Of a stretch of 64,000 nucleotides of DNA, positions 24,649 through 33,628 are shown in pieces. The translations under genes and the position numbers were made by a program. The notes below the pieces were generated by a model. It did no database searches, was not told where the DNA came from, and worked only from the letters and a program-made list of their open reading frames with translations. Positions within the stretch are counted from its first letter, which is position 1. Every line of letters starts with the position of its first letter. Location: assembly GCA_020630975.1 (NCBI GenBank), contig JAHDID010000005.1, forward strand, positions 1,493 through 65,492, written 5' to 3'. Source of the stretch: Verrucomicrobiota bacterium (GTDB lineage Bacteria; Verrucomicrobiota; Verrucomicrobiia; Verrucomicrobiales; DEV007).

Positions 24649-26946
24649 CTACTTCATATAAGTAAACCGAGACCGCTCCAGGGTCTCGACTAGGGTCTTT
24701 GCATCGGATTCTACGGCTATTCCTTGACCTTCGTCGAAGTCGTAGAAACGGATCAATTTGAGTTGGGGAGTGTCAGATTCTTGGCCATCTGCCCACATGC
24801 GTACGTAGTCGCTGGCGGCGATTCGCTTTTTGCCGGCGATGGTGCGCATCTCGGGGATGTCGAGGATGGGGGCGTAGGTGCGGTAGACGAGCTCGGTGCA
24901 GACGAGACGATCTGGGGTCTCAAAATCGAAGTCAAAATCATAGCCTTTGCCGCGGTGACTGAGGGCCCGGCATAGGGCTTCGCCGAGATCGCTATCGGAT
25001 AAGGTAGGGCGTAGGATGACTACGGCATCTGACTCGCCGACAGAGCGCTCTAGACTGGTAAAGATGACGCCTTCGCCCACGGCTTCGATGATAGCGTAGT
25101 CGTGGCCATTCGCATCTTGGCCCTGAAAGTCGGCCATGTGAGGTGCCACTCGAGGATCCTCGGTCACGCCGAGTGCTGCGAGCTGGTCGCGCGAGCCTAG
25201 GTATAGTGCGGCGTGTGGCCAAAAGCCTGGGAGGACACAGTTGCTGATATACCAATTGCGTCTTTCTATCAAGATATCGCCTGGCTTTAGTATGGGTCGC
25301 AATTCGTCTAGCTGGGCGGGGCTGACTAGACCACGGTGGGGTGGGCGCTCTTTGAAACGAAAACGGCTGACGGTAACGGATACGGTCGGGGTGACGGCAT
25401 CGGCAGAGTTTTCGATTTGTTTCTGCATTTCTTTGACTGCCCGGTTCAGTGTCCGGGTGCCGATACCGGCAAAGGCTTTTTTCACACTAGGCAGAGAGCG
25501 TTTGGACCGCTCAGCTAGCTGGATCCAGGGAGTCTCCTGAGGGAAGCGGTTGGCAGCCAGGTCGCGCTCGAATCGGTGAGTAGCGATCTGTAGCTCTGCC
25601 ATCGCTGTGCGATTGGTCAGGCTGTTGACGATGTGGCTATAGGTATGGTCAGGTATACCCCAGGCGAGATCGCCTAAATCTAACTGTCTACGGATGTCGG
25701 GCTGGTCGTGGTAGTTATCGTAGATGAGCCAGGCTTTTTCGGTGAGTAGCGATGCGGCTGAGTAGGAGGTCAAAAAAGCGGTGTGCCTGATGTCATCTGC
25801 TGTCGTAGCGGGGGACTCTGGTGCATTGTCTCGATACATCCAGATGGTTTTCAGTAACATGGCGCGTAAGTCTACATAGGCCAGTAGTAGAGCGCGGAAT
25901 TCATCCTGATCATTTTGTTCGAGAAAGCTGCGCCGACCAGACTGAAAATCATCTGCCAGAACAGCCATGCGCTTTTGCATCTCGTCTAGCTGTTGCCCAG
26001 CTATGAGTACGCCTCTGGCATCGCGGAGTAGGTGCTGCCTGGCTTGCTCGGGATTGGCTTTTACCATCGTCGGCCAAGGAGAGGGTCCGACTCGCAGGCC
26101 TTGGATGGGTTTTTCGCGGTAGCCCTCTAGAAACATCAATCCACCTGCGACAGCTAGTGCGATGAGGAGCACGCGGATCAGGGCTGCTCGAGTGGCCTTG
26201 GGGCGAGAGTGTTTTTTGAGTGGTGCCCAGCCTAGGACCTCCTGTCGGTACTGGTTGCGCATCTTGTCTAGGCGCCCGACTAGCTGGTCCTGAGCCTGTC
26301 GGACTCGAGCTACGGCTCCTAGCTTGAACCAAGATGCGGTGCGATCGCCGATATGAGCCACGATCGTTCGGACGCGTTTGAAATAAGTGAGCGCAAAGGC
26401 TGAGGTAACAATGAGTATCACGATGAAGGCGATGGTGGCCTGGTCTGAGTAAGTCTTGGCCACAAAAGAAATGAGCAACGCGTAGTAGCCTACAAAAATC
26501 GTAGCCACGATCAGGAGCTGTGGGCGTGTGAGATCTTGTATACCGCTTTTCTGGATGCACTTGCCATAGGCGCGAGCCAGCAGATAGGGGACTAGACCGA
26601 GGAGTAGCCCGATCAAAGTGGGGATCGCACCCAGTACAATTTCGAGAATACCCTGGATGTGGCCGAGGACGCCAGGCAGCAGTCGCGATGGCTGCTCCAG
26701 CAGTCTACGATTTAGTCCGGCAGCTTTGCGCAGTCGGTCGTAGCGGTCTAGATCGCGTTTTAGTTCGGTGACTTCATCCGGAGCCTCAGCTTCAAAGTGC
26801 TCGATACATTGGCTCACGCGCTCTCGCAGTTCGCCTAGCATGGCACGGTCCTGAGCCTCGCCGAGGCCGGTGTCTTTGACTCGTAGCCAGTAGATTTCGG
26901 TGATTCTTTCGGCGAACGAATGGGCGGTGGAGTCTTGGTCTTTCAC
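24649..26946 (-). CDS. Membrane protein with C-terminal YiiX-like NlpC/P60 domain
   Basis: A 765-residue protein. The N-terminal ~120 residues are helical and charged, followed by several membrane segments at about 90-130, 145-185 and near 255-275. A long helical region follows. The C-terminal ~230 residues contain KPGDILIERRNWYIS, PGFWPHAALYLG (catalytic His), AIIEAVGEGVIF and DRLVCTELVYR (catalytic Cys). This is the permuted NlpC/P60 arrangement of the YiiX/YebB family, whose members act on lipid or peptide amides or esters. The orientation predicts a catalytic domain on the far side of the membrane or in the cytosol; I cannot tell which. It lies upstream of the kinase gene on the same strand. 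Confidence 0.75.
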   Translation of the reverse strand: MKDQDSTAHSFAERITEIYWLRVKDTGLGEAQDRAMLGELRERVSQCIEHFEAEAPDEVTELKRDLDRYDRLRKAAGLNRRLLEQPSRLLPGVLGHIQGILEIVLGAIPTLIGLLLGLVPYLLARAYGKCIQKSGIQDLTRPQLLIVATIFVGYYALLISFVAKTYSDQATIAFIVILIVTSAFALTYFKRVRTIVAHIGDRTASWFKLGAVARVRQAQDQLVGRLDKMRNQYRQEVLGWAPLKKHSRPKATRAALIRVLLIALAVAGGLMFLEGYREKPIQGLRVGPSPWPTMVKANPEQARQHLLRDARGVLIAGQQLDEMQKRMAVLADDFQSGRRSFLEQNDQDEFRALLLAYVDLRAMLLKTIWMYRDNAPESPATTADDIRHTAFLTSYSAASLLTEKAWLIYDNYHDQPDIRRQLDLGDLAWGIPDHTYSHIVNSLTNRTAMAELQIATHRFERDLAANRFPQETPWIQLAERSKRSLPSVKKAFAGIGTRTLNRAVKEMQKQIENSADAVTPTVSVTVSRFRFKERPPHRGLVSPAQLDELRPILKPGDILIERRNWYISNCVLPGFWPHAALYLGSRDQLAALGVTEDPRVAPHMADFQGQDANGHDYAIIEAVGEGVIFTSLERSVGESDAVVILRPTLSDSDLGEALCRALSHRGKGYDFDFDFETPDRLVCTELVYRTYAPILDIPEMRTIAGKKRIAASDYVRMWADGQESDTPQLKLIRFYDFDEGQGIAVESDAKTLVETLERSRFTYMK

Positions 26947-27081
26947 AGATAGAGGCAGGGTAGTCGGAATGTCGGGCCGGGTAAGAGCCCACGACTACAA
27001 TACCACCTAGACCGAGGTCTGATCTAGTGAATTGCGATCTCGTATCGAAAGCGAGGTCGAGTCGCTCAGGAAAAGCTAGAT

Positions 27082-27120
27082 GGCGGCTAGTGCAAACGAG
27101 ACTCGTTTACACTAGCCGCC
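27082..27120. repeat. 39-nt near-perfect palindrome (19-bp arms, 1-nt loop)
   Basis: The left arm 27082-27100 (GGCGGCTAGTGCAAACGAG) and right arm 27102-27120 (CTCGTTTACACTAGCCGCC) are complementary at 18 of 19 positions around a single central A. It lies in the gene-free gap 26947-27238 between two reverse-strand genes. There is no U-tract on either side, so a simple intrinsic terminator is unlikely. It could be a binding site, a structured RNA element or a repeat remnant. The rest of the gap shows only the smaller hairpin at 27213 and no convincing gene. Confidence 0.6.
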
Positions 27121-27212
27121 ACATACCAGGGATCGGAGGATCGCGGAAAGGAGCAAACGCCTGCGAGTGGAGAGGATCCGTGTAGGGCACTCGCTTTATA
27201 GGCTTTGCTACT

Positions 27213-27236
27213 GAGTGGCTGATGATCAGCCAACTC
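27213..27236 (-). terminator. Hairpin just past the stop of the 27239 gene
   Basis: GAGTGGCTGA TGA TCAGCCAACTC forms a 10-bp stem with one bulge directly downstream of the reverse-strand gene ending at 27239. The position suits transcription termination or mRNA 3'-end protection, but no run of U follows, so termination would be Rho-assisted or weak. Confidence 0.35.
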
Positions 27237-27238
27237 GG

Positions 27239-27793
27239 TTAGTTCACGCAGAAACGCTCGGTCACTTCGGGGCGCTCGGCGGTAAAGATGTGAGTCTGAG
27301 CTCCCAGTGTACCTTCCTCAGCGGCTAGATCCTTCCAGTGAAAGGAATAAGCGATGAGGCGACCATTCTGGGGGCGGAAGCGATGTGGCGTGCGGCCATC
27401 GAATGATAGTTCGACTAGGCAGGGGCCTTCTGAGACAAATTCCTCATGTTCCTGATTGGGGCTGATGAAAGATAGCGTCATGCCCTGATCAGCTGCCATT
27501 AGGATGCGACGGTAAGATAGTGTCTCATTCTCACTGGTATCACCGTAGTCATGCCAGTGAAATTCATCCGTCGGGTAGCACTCCAGCACCCAAGCACTGC
27601 CATCGATCAAATCCTGCTCTCGTTGGCAGTTATTGGTGCGCACGTATTTTTCATTCGTGCACTGGAGAGGATTATTTTTTGTGATGAACTCGCCAAGTTC
27701 GCTGATCAATCCCTCTAACACATTACGATTATCAGAGATCGAGACGACACTCGCTAATTTTCCACTATGAACTGAGCCTATTTGCATTTTCAT
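27239..27793 (-). CDS. Hypothetical cytoplasmic protein
   Basis: A 184-residue soluble protein, no signal peptide or membrane segment. Visible features: histidines and aromatics around EFHWHDYGD and YSFHWKDLA, a mainly beta-like second half (PCLVELSFDGRTPHRF), and cysteines at LQCTNE, NNCQRE and ECYPT. The HWHDYGD/SFHW pattern might suggest a cupin-like barrel, but this is speculation and no family is recognised. It stands alone between two palindromes and an AT-rich upstream gap. Confidence 0.6.
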   Translation of the reverse strand: MKMQIGSVHSGKLASVVSISDNRNVLEGLISELGEFITKNNPLQCTNEKYVRTNNCQREQDLIDGSAWVLECYPTDEFHWHDYGDTSENETLSYRRILMAADQGMTLSFISPNQEHEEFVSEGPCLVELSFDGRTPHRFRPQNGRLIAYSFHWKDLAAEEGTLGAQTHIFTAERPEVTERFCVN

Positions 27794-28103
27794 GGGTAAG
27801 AATCGTATTTAGGAAAATTACAATAATTGGATAAAATTTGCAAATTATTTTCTGAAAATTATTAAATTGTGAGTCTATAAGGCTATTTCTGGCTAGAGAT
27901 AGCTGTAATGGCGCGAAGTAAGGGGGCTGCCTCATGTCGGGCAGCTCGCTGGGCAGTGGCGAATGCCTGCGGCAAAAGCCTAGAAAGAGCTGAGAAGTTG
28001 GCATCCGGTCTGTGCTTGCTGCTCGTACTGCTTGGATTTGCCCTCTTCTATTTGAGTGTTTGCATGAAAGAAGGGAGCCAGCTGTGGAGTATGAGTAGGG
28101 CGT
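27794..28103. other. Gene-free gap, AT-rich promoter half
   Basis: The first ~110 bp are strongly AT-rich and probably hold the promoter of the reverse-strand gene ending at 27239. The remainder is covered by a forward 95-codon frame (27908-28195) with one hydrophobic stretch that overlaps the next gene in another frame. Nothing shows it is translated, and I do not call it a gene. Confidence 0.4.
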
Positions 28104-28700
28104 ATGGTCAGGATCGCTTTTCAGTTTTGTGTGGCCCACTGGTGGCACTTGTTACTGCTAGTCCCGGGTGCTCTGTTGGTTACGATATTGCATGAGGCGG
28201 CTCATGCACTGCTAGTGCTGATACAGGGTGGCACGGTGCATGAGTTTCGCTTTTTGCCCGGTGTTGGTTTCTGGGGCTATGTGCAGTATTCCTTCCCGGT
28301 GGGGGAGGTGTATTCGAGCTTTGCGATCAGTATTGCCCCTTATGTGATGTGGCTTGTCTTTTGTCTGCTCGCAACAGGTTTGTGTGTGGCTAGGCGTTTC
28401 AGGTTTGGGCTGGCGAGTCTGATTTACATTTGGCTTTTCGTCGTACCGCTAGCAGATATCGCCAATGCGGCTTTCCCATGGTTGCTCCATCACAAGGACA
28501 ATGACTTTTTCAGCGCGTTCGGAGAGCCGGTGGCTATGCAGGCATGGTCAGTTCTACTGGTGGTGATAGGGGTGGCGTACGGCTGGGGCTATTGGACGCA
28601 GAGTCGGCTCTACGCGCAGAAGAGGCTGCCATGGCCAGCCTACTCGATACTGTTTGTGGGGGCGCTTGTGGCGATTGTCTGGCTGAGTAGCCTTAGTTAG
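28104..28700 (+). CDS. M50-like membrane protein with HEAAH motif
   Basis: A 198-residue polytopic membrane protein with about five hydrophobic segments. HEAAHALLVLIQGG at about residues 30-43 matches the HExxH zinc motif of site-2-protease-like (M50) and related membrane metallo-proteins, placed in a transmembrane helix as expected. A second zinc ligand motif of the NPDG type is not obvious, although PLADIANAAFPW at about 118 offers an Asp in a later helix. It may be an active intramembrane protease or an inactive relative. The ATG at 28104 is the first possible start in frame after a stop. Confidence 0.6.
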   Translation: MVRIAFQFCVAHWWHLLLLVPGALLVTILHEAAHALLVLIQGGTVHEFRFLPGVGFWGYVQYSFPVGEVYSSFAISIAPYVMWLVFCLLATGLCVARRFRFGLASLIYIWLFVVPLADIANAAFPWLLHHKDNDFFSAFGEPVAMQAWSVLLVVIGVAYGWGYWTQSRLYAQKRLPWPAYSILFVGALVAIVWLSSLS

Positions 28701-28836
28701 AAGGGGGGGGCGGCAGGCCCAGAGGGTATCTGCCCAGCAGCTGCGTGTTGCGTAAACGGTGGAGGTTGACCTTTCTCTTCATTTCCTGTTAGTCTGGTCA
28801 GTGGAGCCGTCTGAACCGTCTAGTTACCAATCACCT

Positions 28837-29253
28837 ATGAAAAAACTAATTAATCTTTTCACCCGAGTCGGAAACCACGATCGCCTGAGTTCTTTCGGGC
28901 TGCTCATCATGAGACTAGCGATCGGCGGTATGATGATCTACGCCCACGGCTGGGGCAAGCTGATGAATTTTGGCGACAAGAGTGGCAGTTTCGCTGATCC
29001 GTTTGGGATCGGTAGTGCGCCCAGCCTCGGGTTGGTGGTCTTTGCCGAGGTGATCTGTGCGGCACTGATTATGATCGGCCTTTTCACCAGAGCCGCGGCG
29101 ATTCCGCTTTTGATCACGATGCTGGTGGCGGCATTTATGATCCATGGCGATGACCCGTTTGCGAAGCAGGAGTTTGCTCTGCTCTATGCCGTGCCGTGCC
29201 TGACGTTGATCTTTACAGGGGCCGGTTCATTCTCCGTGGATCGGAAGATCTAA
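28837..29253 (+). CDS. DoxX family membrane protein
   Basis: A 138-residue inner-membrane protein with four hydrophobic helices. [17 protein letters not shown] near the N-terminus, [23 protein letters not shown], and the C-terminal [28 protein letters not shown] are typical of the DoxX/DoxD-like family, whose members are implicated in redox or membrane stress but are poorly characterised. The ATG at 28837 was used; the in-frame extension to 28759 is unlike the family. A strong bidirectional terminator follows at 29322. Confidence 0.85.
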   Translation: MKKLINLFTRVGNHDRLSSFGLLIMRLAIGGMMIYAHGWGKLMNFGDKSGSFADPFGIGSAPSLGLVVFAEVICAALIMIGLFTRAAAIPLLITMLVAAFMIHGDDPFAKQEFALLYAVPCLTLIFTGAGSFSVDRKI

Positions 29254-29321
29254 AAAGGAGTAGGGATTTGGCGAGCTCGTAGCGAAGAGCCCCGTGGGCC
29301 TTATTTATCATCTAGCCACAA

Positions 29322-29351
29322 AAAAGCCCGAGGCAATCGCCTCGGGCTTTT
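29322..29351. terminator. Bidirectional intrinsic terminator
   Basis: AAAAGCCCGAGGC AATC GCCTCGGGCTTTT: a perfect 13-bp stem with a tetraloop, A-rich on the left and T-rich on the right. It lies between the convergent DoxX gene (ends 29253) and gap (ends 29388), so it can terminate both. Confidence 0.93.
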
Positions 29352-29387
29352 CGTAAAGTATTGGTCTCTCTAGCGAGAGGACTGGGC

Positions 29388-30395
<1,008 letters not shown>

Positions 30396-30561
30396 TCAAG
30401 TAGTTGTATTACTGAATGTTACGACGGCTGTGCATTACTGCCCAACCTGAAGCTCCACCCAGAGGCGGACGCGCGGGAATATCGGTGTGCATCTGAGCCC
30501 GTCAAACGGAGTTTTTGCGTCCCAATTTTAGTGGAAATAGCCTTTTTAAACCATTGATCCT

Positions 30562-32103
30562 CTACCTCGACCGGCCACTCTCCACGATCTCGGTTAGCAT
30601 CTTCTTCAGCTCTTCGGCCTTTTCAGGGTGCTGATCGATCACGTTTTTCTCTTCCTTAGGATCGTTAGCTAGATCGATCAGTTGGTATTTTGGCACTTTG
30701 GGGCTGGCGAGTAGCTGCTCTACGACGACGTTTCTGGCGGTGCCTTTGCTGTGGTGCAGGAGTTTCCAGTCGCCTACGCGGAGGCTTAGGTTGTCGGCGC
30801 GGTTGCCTTGCTGCACGAGGTGCTCGCGACCTTTGGCGTCTTTCTCGCCGATCAGGGCTCCCATCACGTCGTGGCTGTCTAGGGCGACTCCCTCGGGCAG
30901 GTCGACGCCGATGTAGTTGGCTAGACTGTGGGCGAGGTCGATGGTGCAGACGACTTCGTCGGAGACTTGGCCAGGAGCGATTTTGCCTTTCCAGCGGGTG
31001 ATGAATGGGGTGCGGGTGCCGCCCTCGTAGATGCTGTATTTGCCGCCGGTGAAGGGGCCGCCTGCGCGGTGGTCACCGAGTTTTTCCAGAGCGTGGTCGG
31101 CATAGCCATCGTCCATCACGGGGCCATTGTCGGAGCAAAAGACGATCAGAGTGTCTTCTGCGATGCCTTGCTCATCGAGAGTTTTCATGATCTCGCCGAC
31201 ACACCAGTCGAGCTGGATGATGCAGTCGCCACGGTAGCCGAGATCGGTAGCGCCCATGAACCTTTCGTGCGGGATGCGTGGCACATGGATGTCGTGTGAG
31301 GCAAAGAAAAGGAAGAAAGGATTGTCTTTGTGGTCAGCGATCCATTTTTTCGATTGTTTTACCCACTCGTCGGCGAGGTCTTCGTCGCGAAAGCGGGCGG
31401 CATGGCCCCCAGTGTAAAAGCCGATACGTGAGATCCCATTGTGGATGGTACTGTTGTGCCCATGGGTCCAGTCCATCTTCAGCGTGTCGCGATGGGTGAT
31501 ACCGGTGGGATGGTCTTCACTGGGCTTTTTATTGCCCACCCAGAGAGGATCAGCAGGGTCGAGATTGAGTACTCGGCTGTTTTCCACGTAGACCTGTGGT
31601 ACGCGATCGTTGGTAGTCGGTAGCAGGTAGTGGTAGTCAAATCCGATCTCGGCAGGGCCAGGGCGTAGCTCGCCATTCCAGTCGGGGCCACCAGGGCCGC
31701 CGAGTCCGAGGTGCCATTTGCCGATCACAGCGGTCTGGTAGCCGCCTTTTTTCAGCAGATCGGGCAGGGTGGTGACTTCGTCTTTGATGATGGCGGGGCC
31801 ATTGGGCGGAGCGATGCCTGTATTGGGGAAACGGAAAGCGTAATTGCCAGTGAGGAAAGAGTAGCGGGTCGGTGTACAAGTGGAGGCCGAGCAGTAGCCG
31901 CTGGTGAAACGAATCCCCTCGGCGGCTAGCTGGTCGATGTGGGGTGTCTCGAAAGAGTGCGCACCGTAGCAGGAGAGGTCTCCGTACCCCAGATCATCTG
32001 CCATGATCACGATCACATTGGGGTGTTTGTCTCCTGGGGCTGCAGAAGAGATGCCCACTGATAGTGCGATAGCCGTGAGAGTGGAATAGAGTAATTTTGT
32101 CAT
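30562..32103 (-). CDS. Secreted type I sulfatase
   Basis: An exported arylsulfatase-family enzyme of 513 residues that hydrolyses sulfate esters, probably of algal or animal polysaccharides. The signal peptide (MTKLLYSTLTAIALSVGISSA) is followed by NVIVIMADDLGYGD with metal-binding Asp pair. The formylglycine motif is CTPTR within SASTCTPTRYSFLTG, where the Cys is converted to formylglycine by an anaerobic or FGE-type enzyme not in this window. SDNGPV and the AGGPFTGGKYSIYEGGTR region complete the active site. The ATG at 32103 gives a proper signal peptide; the longer frame to 32169 does not. It is the second sulfatase in the window after the fragment at 1-85. Confidence 0.93.
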   Translation of the reverse strand: MTKLLYSTLTAIALSVGISSAAPGDKHPNVIVIMADDLGYGDLSCYGAHSFETPHIDQLAAEGIRFTSGYCSASTCTPTRYSFLTGNYAFRFPNTGIAPPNGPAIIKDEVTTLPDLLKKGGYQTAVIGKWHLGLGGPGGPDWNGELRPGPAEIGFDYHYLLPTTNDRVPQVYVENSRVLNLDPADPLWVGNKKPSEDHPTGITHRDTLKMDWTHGHNSTIHNGISRIGFYTGGHAARFRDEDLADEWVKQSKKWIADHKDNPFFLFFASHDIHVPRIPHERFMGATDLGYRGDCIIQLDWCVGEIMKTLDEQGIAEDTLIVFCSDNGPVMDDGYADHALEKLGDHRAGGPFTGGKYSIYEGGTRTPFITRWKGKIAPGQVSDEVVCTIDLAHSLANYIGVDLPEGVALDSHDVMGALIGEKDAKGREHLVQQGNRADNLSLRVGDWKLLHHSKGTARNVVVEQLLASPKVPKYQLIDLANDPKEEKNVIDQHPEKAEELKKMLTEIVESGRSR

Positions 32104-32426
32104 TTTTGTTTTAATTCTTCTTATTGCGAGACGTATGTTACACTTGCATAGATCTCTCAGGGCACGCAAGCCCTCTGATCGCGCCTCGGAAGCTTCTAAG
32201 TTATGGCGCCTCTTGATTTCTCAGTATTGATAGTGGTATTAGAAAATTTTAAATTTTTCAATAAAAGCATTTGCACCACTAAAATAATCAAGATATACTA
32301 TTACCAGTGATTGAGTTAGCAATAATGAGATCACTGCCTAGTTGAAAACACAGTTCTGTGCATGGTGCCTTCCAAGTCGTGTTCGGGACTTTCAACCAGG
32401 GTTTTTTGGGTTTCTTGGGGGATACG

Positions 32427-32464
32427 GAAGAGGAGTCAGGGTTGGGGGACCCAGGCTCCTCTTC
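32427..32464 (+). ncRNA. Strong hairpin in a gene-free gap, possible small RNA 3' end
   Basis: GAAGAGGAG (32427-32435) pairs perfectly with CTCCTCTTC (32456-32464), with an inner GGGT/ACCC helix, followed on the forward strand by TTCTTTAT. This resembles an intrinsic terminator, yet no forward gene precedes it: the gap 32104-32564 lies between a reverse sulfatase start and a reverse receiver-protein stop. A forward small RNA of up to about 150 nt could end here. The only other identifiable feature in the gap is the reverse terminator at 32503. Confidence 0.3.
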
Positions 32465-32502
32465 TTCTTTATAGGGATAACCGCTTCGAGATGGCTGGAT
32501 AC

Positions 32503-32530
32503 AAAAAACCAGCGACAGGGGCCGCTGGTC
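32503..32530 (-). terminator. Intrinsic terminator of the receiver-protein gene
   Basis: On the reverse strand ACCAGCGGCCCCTGTCGCTGGT is followed by TTTTTTG: a 7-bp GC-rich stem and a U-run, 35 bp past the stop of the gene at 32565. Confidence 0.8.
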
Positions 32531-32564
32531 TTAAATGTTCTAATGATCGATGGTTCCTATACCA

Positions 32565-33077
32565 CTAGCGGATGCGAGTGCGCAGCTCGTTGAGCTCAGG
32601 TTTGGTGCTGCGAGAGCTACCAGAGCCTTGTTGGATACGCTTTTCTCGGCGCAGTGCAGTAGCCACCTCGTCGCGGAGCGCAGCTAGATCGAATGGCTTG
32701 CTCATGAAGAGATCAGCCCCAGCCTCGTAGGCGGATAGCTCCATCGCATCATCCGGATTACCCGAAGCCACGATGATTGGTACATTGGCCACTGGCCCAT
32801 TTTGATGGCGCACCGCTTCGGTAAAGGCGATACCGTCTAAGGAACCGGGCATCTCCACATCGCTGACGATCACGTCCGGACGGACTTCACCTGCCTCGAT
32901 CATCTCGATGGCTTCCTCACCACTTTCTGCCTCGACGACTGCGTAGCCTGCTGTGCCAAAGACTTTGTTCAGCAGCACGCGGTTCACAGGCATGTCATCT
33001 ACTACGAGGACCACATACTGATTGGTCTTGGGGGCCAAGTGAGTTGGGAGAAAGTGATGTGTCTTGGATTTGATCAT
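32565..33077 (-). CDS. Single-domain response regulator (CheY-like)
   Basis: A 170-residue protein with one receiver domain at about residues 20-140: acidic pocket VVLVVDDMP, phospho-acceptor Asp73 in VSDVEMPG, a switch residue in IIVASGNPDD, and the conserved lysine in MSKPF. The ~25 residues after it (RREKRIQQGSGSSRS) are basic and disordered, with no DNA-binding or enzymatic output. It probably relays phosphate or controls a partner protein by binding. No cognate kinase is adjacent; the nearest is the PAS kinase at 33629 on the opposite strand. The gap up to cutA (33078-33239) is AT-rich. Confidence 0.88.
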   Translation of the reverse strand: MIKSKTHHFLPTHLAPKTNQYVVLVVDDMPVNRVLLNKVFGTAGYAVVEAESGEEAIEMIEAGEVRPDVIVSDVEMPGSLDGIAFTEAVRHQNGPVANVPIIVASGNPDDAMELSAYEAGADLFMSKPFDLAALRDEVATALRREKRIQQGSGSSRSTKPELNELRTRIR

Positions 33078-33239
33078 TACTTAGCGGAGTTTCCAATTAA
33101 GGAGTGGAAGTATTTAAATATGTTTAAGGATTGATGGTTAAAGGTTCAAACGGTTTTTTCTCAATTTTGAAAAAACGCTGTTCTCATAAGGTATGTGTCT
33201 TAGACGTTTAAGAAACCTGAAATGTTCAGAAATTTTAAC

Positions 33240-33599
33240 TTATTTAGAAACTTTTGCTCCTTCTGAAGAATCTGTGACCCATTTTAGGTAACTTTTTAGT
33301 CCGTCTGATAGTTCCAGGACCAAGCACTCGGGCACATCGTAGGGGTGCAGATCGGTGATGGATTCGACTAGCTGCGCGGCGTTTTTCGCGGTGGTCTTGG
33401 CGATGGCCAGCACTTCTGTCTCGCTTTGTACCTTTCCCTCCCACTGGTAGATGGACTCGATAGTGGGTACCAGATTGATGCAGGCGATTAGTTGCGACTC
33501 GACGAGATGTGTGCCAATTTGGCGCGCTGCTTCGAGATTGGGAAAGGTCATCAGCACTACTCTGACCTCGCTGACCAGCTCATTAATTTCTGTCTTCAT
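33240..33599 (-). CDS. cutA: Divalent-cation tolerance protein CutA
   Basis: A 119-residue protein of the CutA1 family, a PII-like trimeric fold associated with copper and other metal tolerance. Matching segments: VVLMTFPNLEAARQIG, LIACINLVPTIESIYQWEGKV, EVLAIAKTTA, and LHPYDVPECLVLEL. The family length is about 105-115 residues. It is divergent from the sensor kinase gene with only 29 bp between starts, so the two promoters must overlap. Confidence 0.92.
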   Translation of the reverse strand: MKTEINELVSEVRVVLMTFPNLEAARQIGTHLVESQLIACINLVPTIESIYQWEGKVQSETEVLAIAKTTAKNAAQLVESITDLHPYDVPECLVLELSDGLKSYLKWVTDSSEGAKVSK

Positions 33600-33628
33600 A
33601 CCACCACCCCTGCTGCGATAGTTCGCTG

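Noticed and set aside
30690-31001. Forward 103-codon frame inside the sulfatase gene (also 30928-31299)
   Set aside because: Antisense shadows of a well-supported gene; products are Arg/Gly/Cys-rich and unlike any family.
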